A DNA stretch of 64,000 nucleotides from Neurospora tetraspora (Eukaryota; Ascomycota; Sordariomycetes; Sordariales; Sordariaceae), in NCBI RefSeq assembly GCF_033439725.1, contig NW_026944383.1, forward strand, positions 7,316,001-7,380,000. The letters are read 5' to 3'. The translations under genes were made by a program, and so were the position numbers. The notes beneath the pieces are model-generated. The model ran no database searches. It worked only from the letters and a program-made list of their open reading frames with translations, and was not told the origin of the DNA. This document shows positions 56,900 to 64,000 of the stretch, piece after piece (position 1 is the stretch's first letter; each line of letters starts with the position of its first letter).

Positions 56900-58528
56900 A
56901 TTAATTATTGTAGATTTCTTTTAATAATATTTAAAGTCTTGTAATGATATATCTTATTAGTTTTAATACGTAATGTATTTAAATCGAAAGATTCATCGAA
57001 TATAAGGCCTTTGAGGGTGCGTATACGAGATACGGTTATATAAGATAGCCTAGTTGTAAAGTCCTTTTTCGATATATTATATATAACCCTATCTAATATT
57101 TAGCCTTATACTTTGTATACGGTAATAGTATGTATAATAGTTAATAGGAATTATACCCTTTTATAGTTATAAATGCCCTTTATAAATTTTCGAATAGATT
57201 GAAAGATAGGAATAATGTAAATATCGAAATTTGGGTAGTCCTCGAAGTATATTAGTCCTTTAAAATTAGGGAAGTAGACTAATATAATAAAGGGCAGGTC
57301 ACTAGCTTCTAGATAAATATTATATAATTAGTTACTATCCTATACAATATTAATAACCGTACTAATCGAACTATTAACTAACCCTCCTTCCGTTTAGAAA
57401 TTCTTTGTAAATATAACCTTACTATTAATTATTAAAGTAAATTTATTATATAAATTACTAATATTAGTATAGCTAGCGGCTTTAGTACTAAGGGGAGTAT
57501 TTATAATTTGAATAATTTTGGCTAGACTATTTAATACTTCCAAATATTAAAGATTATATTCGTTAACTATAATATTAATCGAGTAAATTAGTAGAATATT
57601 ATTAAAAAGCTCTTATTGAGGAATTAGTAATATTTATTTAATACGGGTTAATAATAAATTTTAATTATCAATAGTAGGGATATTATTTCGTAAACCTTCT
57701 AAGGTTTGACGAAATCTAGCCTAGTTATTACCCTATTAACGGATAATTTATTTAAGTTCGATATTTTAATCGAAATCGAAGTAATATAATTGACTACTGC
57801 GTTGTATAAAGTCTAGTTTATTTTATTTCCTTTTAAGCCGTTATTCTTCTATTTTATTAGGAAATTTATTACTATTATCGTTTTTAGCGGCCTTAAGGGG
57901 GGTATTGGGATTATTGGCAAATCGAAGAGGTTCTTGATAATATAGTGCCTTTTGACTAATAGGAGGTAGTTGGAAGAAATCCCTAAGTAAAAGAATATTG
58001 GCACTACCGAACTTTTTATTTTAGTGTTTAGGGAATGTTTACTATAAATGTTTATTAATGAAATATATATTTTTTATTTGTAATATTAATCTTTTATTAA
58101 TAATAAAATATTTATACTATCGAAGGTTGCTTTGTAAAGTAGTAAGGTTAATACTTTTAAAGTTATTTAAAATATTAATATTAAAGGGGAAGTTTAAAAA
58201 GGGAAAAGAGGGTATAACTATTAATGTTGTTGGTAGTTATATTAGTAGGAGTAATACGAATAATGGGTTTAGGAAGGTTATTATTTAGAGTAATTATATT
58301 AATAAGTTTATAAGAAAGTAGTCGAATAAGATAGGATTTTCTAGTACTACTACGGCCGTTTATTTAAATAAGTAGTTGCTTAAGGTTTTCGCCGTTAAGA
58401 ATAGTTTGATAATAGTTAATAAATTGGTTAAATATTATTCGTTATTTGGTATTGAGGGTATTATATGTACGTTGTATAATAGGTTTTGGATTAGGAAAGT
58501 TATGGTTATTATAGTGAAATCTTTAATT
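56900..58528 (-). mobile_element. RIP-mutated Helitron, helicase half
   Basis: The minus-strand reading gives a Pif1-type Helitron helicase in order. Near 58340 is the ATP-binding loop (NGRSSTRKSYLIRLLS, where G-x-G-G-T-G-K-S is expected). At about 57985-57925 RDFFQLPPISQKALYY matches the G-D-F-F-Q-L-P-P motif. Around 57580-57470 are the NEYNL and NTPLSTKAAS stretches. At about 57120-56975 VIYNISKKDFTTRLSY and SRIRTLKGLIFDESFDL match the C-terminal motif VI region. Glycines of the nucleotide-binding loop are replaced and many stops occur, as RIP would do. It begins exactly at the edge of the short repeat at 58529. The domain complements the Rep half at 53.7-55.9 kb, on the opposite strand. 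Confidence 0.85.
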
Positions 58529-58675
58529 AAAGCGCCCATGCCTTTAAGAGGTTCGATGTCCGGGGCCTAAAAGTGTTATGGTTCTCCACACCAGAGGTCG
58601 TGGGTCTATAGGCACTATATCGAAGCGCAGAAGGCGCGGCGATTCTATCTATTACAGGTCAGAATGCAAAAAAAA
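58529..58675 (+). repeat. Dispersed short repeat, copy B (SINE-like)
   Basis: About 147 bp matching 49818-49957. GAGGTTCGATGTCC at 58548-58561 resembles a tRNA-type B box, and the right end is a short A-run (GCAAAAAAAAT), so a tRNA-derived SINE is possible. A clear A box was not seen. Confidence 0.5.
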
Positions 58676-59340
58676 TACCCGTTTTAGCAACCCCAAAAAG
58701 GAAATTCTAGCGCCAAACAAAATACAGTTTCAATAGCAGTTTAAAAAAGCTATGAAATGTTTTACAATTGAGACCGCTCTCGAACCATCGCGTGCATCAA
58801 AATACAACCAGGTGCAAAAGTTCCGCCTCTTTTTTCTAATCATTTTAATATCTTCGGCTATTCGTACATCCCTAGGGTAGTTGAGAAAATAACCTTTTAG
58901 TAGTTTTAATCATTAATACAACCGTTATTCCAAATACAACCGTCGCATCCAAATAACTAAATCTCTAAATAACCAAGTCCCTAAAACGATTATAATTAAT
59001 ACTATTCTCCAACCATTGAGTGTATTAATATACAACTAAGTGCAAAATATTCGCTTTGAAAATCTAATTATTTTAGTACTTTAAATAGGCGGTATATTAC
59101 CCTAGTCGTTGAGAAAAGTAGTTGAGAAAGTTAATTTTTAATCGCAGCCCAAATACAACCGTAGTTCTTAATAACTAAATCCCCAAATAACTAAGTCCCC
59201 AAATGACCAAGTCCCCAAATAACTAAATCCCTAAAATGACCAAGTCTTTCAATAATTAAATCCCCTAACCCTAAAAATAACCAAGTCTTCGAAAATAACC
59301 AAATCCTCGAAAATAACTAAGTTCCAGGTAATATTTTTAT
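58676..59340. repeat. Tandemly duplicated segment with short-unit array
   Basis: About 58772-58990 and 58998-59200 are direct repeats (CCAACCATTGAGTG/CGAACCATCGCGTG starts, ATACAACYARGTGCAAAA, AAATACAACCGT). They run into an array of AAATAACYAAGTCCCC units to 59330, including CCCTAACCCTAAA at 59263-59275. RIP is partial. Confidence 0.6.
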
Positions 59341-59465
59341 TAGTATTTTACTTCTAAATGCAGGTTCCAGGGGATATATGGATCCAGCCTTTCGGGCTCT
59401 GGCAACCAAGTCTCGGGAGGACCCCCCAGTAAATGCCCGCTTGTTAGGCGGACCCTTCCACTGGG
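59341..59465 (-). other. Spacer downstream of the 28S fragment (rDNA 3' flank)
   Basis: It is contiguous with the 28S 3' end on the minus strand and not RIP-mutated. It contains GCTGGATCCATATATCCCC, which has a close relative at 60600-60635 (GCTGGATCCACATATCCTCC on the minus strand). Confidence 0.45.
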
Positions 59466-59568
59466 AAATCTAGGCGAAAGAGGGCTTACCCTCAGCAGAT
59501 CGTAACAACAAGGCTACTCTACTGCTTACAGGACCCTTTCGCACATCTAAGTCGTCTGCAAAGGATTT
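59466..59568 (-). rRNA. 28S rRNA 3'-terminal fragment
   Basis: On the minus strand this reads GACGACTTAGATGTGC, GTAAGCAGTAGAGTAGCC, TTGTTGTTACGATCTGCTGA, the highly conserved last ~100 nt of eukaryotic large-subunit rRNA. It is truncated at its 5' side at about 59568, so it is a displaced piece, not a gene. It is unmutated although RIP-mutated DNA lies on both sides within a kilobase. Confidence 0.9.
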
Positions 59569-59627
59569 GATCCAGCGCGTGTTTTCTCATCCTACCGATA
59601 TAAGTCAGAGAACAACCGCAAATAATC

Positions 59628-59746
59628 ACATACGACCATACCCACTGGAAAACTCGGGATCCCGTCCGCTCTCCCATAGATAAGCCAGTGAGGGCCAGAC
59701 TAGTAGTTGGGTCGGTGACGACCAGCGAATCCCTGGTGTTGTATGT
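59628..59746 (+). rRNA. 5S ribosomal RNA
   Basis: 119 nt starting ACATACGACCATACCC and ending GTGTTGTATGT, with the internal control region GTAGTTGGGTCGGTGACGAC and complementary ends. A TATA (GATATAAG) lies 29-26 bp upstream, where dispersed Neurospora 5S genes carry theirs, and a T-rich terminator (about 59747-59770) follows. It therefore looks expressible by RNA polymerase III. It sits only 60 bp from the 28S fragment, on the opposite strand. Confidence 0.92.
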
Positions 59747-59770
59747 GTTTTTCTCTTTTTTCTTTTTTTT

Positions 59771-59966
59771 TGCTCTTTTTTGTTACGTCCTTTTTCGTTT
59801 TCTTTTTGTCGCCGGCATGATTATAATTGAGTCTCTTCCGGTGCATCACAGGTTCTCAAGTTGAGGGTCGTGAGGGTCGGTTGTGAGGTGTTAGGACTGT
59901 AAAGTGCAAAGCCCTTGGGAGATTGGGGGTAACGGTATGCTCATGAATGTAGACAACGCTTACTAA
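59771..59966. other. Unmutated spacer after the 5S gene
   Basis: Normal composition, T-rich at the left, with no recognised content up to the LTR. Confidence 0.35.
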
Positions 59967-60244
59967 TGTAACGGGTCTGCAAGAGTAAAGCACAGCGAGC
60001 AGTCGTGTAAGGTTGAAATGCTATATTTAACAAGGAAAGAAAAAGAGGAAAGACTACACCAGAAGGGTACAGTCGAAAGAAGGGTTTGTACAACCAGTAC
60101 TAAGACCGTACGGGCTAGGCAAGTATATAGGTTTAGCCAACTAGAAGGTTCGTATCCTTATCGATAAGGTAGGAACCCTATCGATAAGATAGGATACGGC
60201 TTGGTAATAGCTAAATTTAACCCCTAGGCTCTAGCCCTATAACA
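59967..60244 (-). repeat. LTR-like sequence with adjacent polypurine tract
   Basis: 278 bp with TG..CA ends (TGTAACGGGTC .. CTATAACA). On the minus strand a G-run ending GGGGGGTAA lies directly before it (60245-60256), as at a 3' LTR, so the internal region should lie to the right. An internal TATCGATAAG duplication is visible at about 60155-60190. No second LTR was found in the window. Confidence 0.6.
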
Positions 60245-60256
60245 TTACCCCCCTGC

Positions 60257-60630
60257 ATACGGGATAAAGCGTTTTAATAATTATATTATAAAATAAAGAG
60301 AACGAAAGAGTCATAGATACAATTCGAATACATAGTCTCTATAAATTATACTTATACTAGTAGCGGTGCTTTGAGCGTCTTCGTACGCCGCTATATTATA
60401 GGGCTCTTATAGTACCCCTTCGCAGGGGTTAGTAATAGTAAGGGTAATAGATTAGTTTTATAAAGGCGATTAGAACGTTATTTAGAATTGTTTGGGATAA
60501 TAATAGATGTTTCGGTGGAAAGGGTATATCTAGTGATGTTTTGGCTAGTATTTGGCTCCTGAATGGAAGGTTGGGCACTAAGTAGCTTCCTGTCTTGATA
60601 TGCGGGTTCTGGAGGATATGTGGATCCAGC
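60257..60630. other. Partly AT-rich remnant between LTR and inverted arm
   Basis: Probably an internal fragment of the LTR element at 59967-60244. No domain was read. The right end (60600-60630) repeats a motif of the rDNA flank at 59360-59395. Confidence 0.35.
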
Positions 60631-60714
60631 TTTTTACAGCTTAAGATGTGGATTTATGGGCGCTTTACTGTCTCCCTCGGGCATATCCGGCTCCGCCTAA
60701 GGGAAGACTATTTT
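60631..60714 (-). repeat. Inverted repeat arm, right copy (84 bp)
   Basis: Reverse complement of 55947-56030, ending AAGACTATTT before TA. It holds the same hairpin and CGCCCAT core, with C/T transitions relative to the left arm. Confidence 0.8.
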
Positions 60715-63700
60715 ATTAAGTTAAATCGAAGTTAAAGTAAATAATTATAATTATTAGGATACGGAACGATTTAATTATTAGAATCGCTATGTACGTTTTA
60801 TATACGCTATTCTTAAATTATTGGTCCTTACATATAATTAAACGTACTTTATATTTAAGGAATTAGCTGTTTTGGTCGAATTTATAAGTATATACCTATA
60901 TTAAATCGAATATTTCGATACCTTTTATTTCTTCGATACTAATTTACTTTTAAAACTTTTTATTTTTATATTTATTTAGGTATTCTTTTTCTATTGCTTT
61001 AAAGAGTTCCTTAAAGAAGTAAGAATTAAGATTACTATAGTATTTTAGAAGAAGTAGAAAGTTAGTTCGATAGAGGGTTTTTAATATACCTTTTACTGTA
61101 TAGCGGTTAATAATATCCTTTATTATTTTTAATTTAGAATTATAATTAGGATTAATATTGATACTCTTCTCTTTTATTTATTTTAGAAAGGTTTGGTTTA
61201 TAATTTTATTTCTTTAGAAGTTTATAAATCAATTGCCCTTTATAAATAAGAATGATGTAGCCTAGTAAAGGTATTGATTCATAGTTAGTTATAATTCTTT
61301 ATTGGAGTAAAAGAGGTTAGTTATTAGAAATGCGGTTAGACTTAGGAGGCGTAGGGAGATAGCCTTTTTTTATTTTTCGAACTTAAAATTATATTTTAGA
61401 AATCCGACGGCGATTATACGGGTGGCGATAGTAAGGGCTCTAAAAACCTTTATAATATTTTCAAATTTAGTGGTATTTTTAATATTTACGGGACTTTTGG
61501 AGATTTAGATTGTATTTATGTTTCTAGAGACTTTGATTCCTCCTTTTCCCTTAATATATTTTCAGTTTCGGTAGGAAAGTTTTAGATAATAGGGCTAAAA
61601 ATTCCGTTATTTACGGTAAATATAGCTTCGATTTATAAAATATTTATTTACGCGATATTTATTTGGTAAAGGTCTTTTAATTATATAATATATTTTTTAA
61701 GAGAGATAATACAGGTATTATAAATTTCTTTAATATTATTATTAAGGAAGATTTTATTTTTATTTGTTAACGTGTGGCTAGTACTGTGCCTTGTAACTGC
61801 CTTGTACTACCTTGTAGTATAGAAGGCTAGTTGAACTATTCCTTCTACGGAATCAGTTGACTCAGTCCCCACAGAATGTACTAGAATACAAGAGGTTTTG
61901 CCACTGTATTCTAGAGTCTTATAACTTAGCTAGCATTTCTTCCAGACTGATTTGTCATCACAGGATTCAACAGAAGCTTCTAGATGCTTAGTGTCCATGT
62001 ATATAGAGACCTCTCCTCTCCTTCAGTTCGTCACTCCTTAAGCAAGCAAGCACAAGTCAAGCAATACAATATAGTCTTTTCTCACAGTGCAGAGTCCACT
62101 GTAATCTTCTGTCTTGAGAGCAGAGTCCTCTCTAAGACCTCTTTTACAACATCCTTTTATTGTACTTGCAACTACGCTGCTTCCTTCAGCATTGCTGTCG
62201 TACTTCCTACCGCTTCCGCTTCGCTCTGCTACAAGTGCATAGTTCACTGTAGCAACCTTGTACTGGTGCTATCATTATAGGCCAGTCAGGGCACCGCAGG
62301 AAACATTATTAAATATAATATTTTGTATAATAATTATAGAATTAGTATAGGGATTCTAGATCTTATAGATATTTATTAATTAGTATCTAATTAAATAGCT
62401 GATTTAGGTACGGTTTTTAAATTCTATTAATTTCTTTTATTCTTTTATAGTTTCTATTATAAGAATAAAGGTTTTATAATTATATATTTTAAAGTGTATA
62501 ATAGTAAGGAAGGGGTTTACTAGAAGAATAATACTGTTTTTGAATTAGTAGTATATTTCGAATCGGTTTTAGGGAGATTTTCAATAATATTCTACTTTAA
62601 CGGTTAAATTATATAAATATACAACTATTCTAGTAATTTTTACCTATAGTTTGTAAGGAAGATTTATATTTAATTATATTGTTGTACCTTTAGTCTTAAT
62701 TATACCCCTTAAGCGTTTTATACTACCGTTTTAAATTTATATATAAAGCGCTAAAGGTTTAGTATTAGTTCCCTTAGCGGTAAATTAAGTAGTAATTATC
62801 TTATTATTAATTATTTCATTATTATATTCGATTACCCGAAGTACGATTTAATATCAAGTTTATAGCCCTATATAAAGGGATTCTAAATACATAATAATAG
62901 ACTCGTCTTCTCTATTACCTAAGTAATATACTTAAACGAATTTAAATTACCAGTTTATAATTACTATTACATTTAAATATTTCTAGCCCCCTACTTTTAT
63001 TTCTTTATAAGAAAAGAAATCGATGGTTAGTTATAACCTAAGGCCCTTTAAATAGTTATAAACTTTTTTATACACCCGGCGCTTTAATTTAATTTTAATA
63101 TATAGTTCGTAATATATTATATCCAGTCCCTTAAATTGTACGTTATATTTTTATTCTATTAATTTAATTAAAGTTTCGGGCCCTAAGTAGTTAAATTAAA
63201 GATATTAGCGAAGGGGCTTACCTTTTTAGGGCTTCTGTTTAGTATAGTTTATATATTGTACAGTAAAAGAAGATTCGTTAGTATTATTCTATAGAGAGAT
63301 ATATTCTAAAATACATTATTTATATTTAGAAAGGATATAATAAATAAGGGAGTTTATAGAGCGGGAGCGTAGATAATTATTTTTATGGTTTTAATAGATT
63401 TATTTATCTTTGAATTATTTTAAAGAAATAAGGTTATAAATTATACTCCGTATTAAAACGATATTAGGGAATTACAATTTTCTATTTCTATTATTATCTT
63501 AAATTGTAGTTATAATAATACGATACCCTTCTATAAAAATTCATTTATTTCCCGCCTATACATAATTATCAATATTTAAACGGGTAAGGTTTTTAAAGCG
63601 ATTAATTTTATTGAAGATATATATTATTATATTTAAATTAAAAATTATAGAATTTTTTAGTAGGTATATAGCGTTATATTTCATTATAAGTATTAAGAAA

Positions 63701-64000
63701 TTATTTTTACTTATCCGGCGATTATAAAATTAATTATTTTAATTCTTATTATCCTATTATATTCGTAGACGGTTAATAGCCTCTTTAAGTATTTTATCCT
63801 TCTTTAAGTTAATATACGCGCGCTTTTTAATAATAGGATTTTCAATTTGACTTTTATAGACTAACTATGATCTAACGTAGTAGTATTTATTTAAATTATA
63901 GCCCGGCTACTTATAAAATTTATATAAGAATTATTGTAGTTGTTTATTCGTTGGTAAGGATAAAGAGAAAGGACGCTTATTTTTATTAATATTGTTCCTA
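60715..64000 (-). mobile_element. RIP-mutated Ty1/copia remnant
   Basis: The minus-strand reading near 60740-60930 is a copia reverse transcriptase start (VYTYKFDQN, LKYKVRL, then the FRILIIIIIYFNFDLT stretch). Around 62330-62400 an NPYTNSIII-type linker between integrase and reverse transcriptase is readable. Protein-like sequence stops at the inverted arm. The 541-bp solo LTR at 61765-62305 is a later insertion. It is a fossil with very many breaks and continues past the right edge of the window. Confidence 0.65.
61765..62305 (-). mobile_element. Solo LTR, 541 bp, copy 2
   Basis: An inverted, almost identical copy of 51591-52131 with the same length and TG..CA ends. I found a single C/T difference. 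It is flanked by TTATT on both sides (61760-61764 and 62306-62310), a target duplication different from copy 1, so it is an independent insertion and not a segmental duplicate. It is not RIP-mutated. Confidence 0.9.

Noticed and set aside
59628-59746. Possible assembly chimera at the 5S gene
   Set aside because: The 5S has its own TATA and T-tail and no abrupt change at its borders; dispersed 5S genes are normal in such fungi.
1-64000. CRISPR arrays, bacterial operons or secondary-metabolite clusters
   Set aside because: The tandem repeats lack unique spacers, genes have fungal introns, and no backbone biosynthetic enzyme is present.

Overview
The window looks like a chromosome segment of a filamentous ascomycete, most likely a Sordariomycete of the Neurospora/Sordaria/Podospora kind. 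Three things point there. Genes carry short introns of about 50-80 nt with GT(A/G)AGT donors and a clear CTAAC/CTGAC branch site. A dispersed 5S rRNA gene has a TATA element about 29-26 bp upstream. The repeats carry an extreme RIP (repeat-induced point mutation) signature: CpA is almost absent while CpG survives. The species cannot be fixed from the sequence alone.

Layout. 1-10.9 kb is repeat DNA: a heavily RIP-mutated Ty1/copia remnant interrupted by a full-length, more lightly mutated Ty3/gypsy chromovirus (2619-10037, two 267-bp LTRs, 5-bp target duplication CCCAA). 10.9-45 kb is ordinary gene-bearing DNA: a mitochondrial carrier-like protein, a 5S-like sequence, an RraA-like aldolase, a secreted Gln/Gly/Asn-rich repeat protein, TIM50, an F-box-like protein, a TED1/CDC1-type phosphoesterase, a secreted CVNH protein, a small conserved protein, a Tim17-family membrane protein (probable complex I subunit), proline dehydrogenase, Cgi121 of the KEOPS complex, a Zn2Cys6 transcription factor and an endosulfine (Igo1) protein. 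45.2-48.2 kb is an accessory edge: a short Helitron-like element with a duplicated 3' end, a gene carrying several TAG/TAA stops of the kind RIP makes, and two unknown ORFs. 48.2-64 kb is again RIP-mutated repeat DNA.

That last block is the most structured part. It holds the Rep half of a Helitron on the plus strand (about 53.7-55.9 kb) and its helicase half on the minus strand (about 58.5-56.9 kb). Two 84-bp inverted arms lie at 55.95 and 60.7 kb, placed as expected if the segment between them had flipped. There is an island of unmutated rDNA (3' end of 28S plus a canonical 5S gene), an LTR with a polypurine tract, and a copia remnant. Two nearly identical 541-bp solo LTRs, each with its own 5-bp target duplication, were apparently inserted after RIP.

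The genes form no single pathway. Several serve mitochondria (TIM50, the carrier, the Tim17-family protein, proline dehydrogenase). Others are housekeeping (Cgi121, endosulfine, TED1/CDC1). Exon boundaries were read by eye from splice consensus and reading frame. I did not find a convincing new defence or biosynthetic system; the best candidates for novelty are the inverted Helitron/rDNA block, the Helitron-like element at 45.2 kb, the Gln-rich repeat protein and the unknown genes at 46-48 kb.
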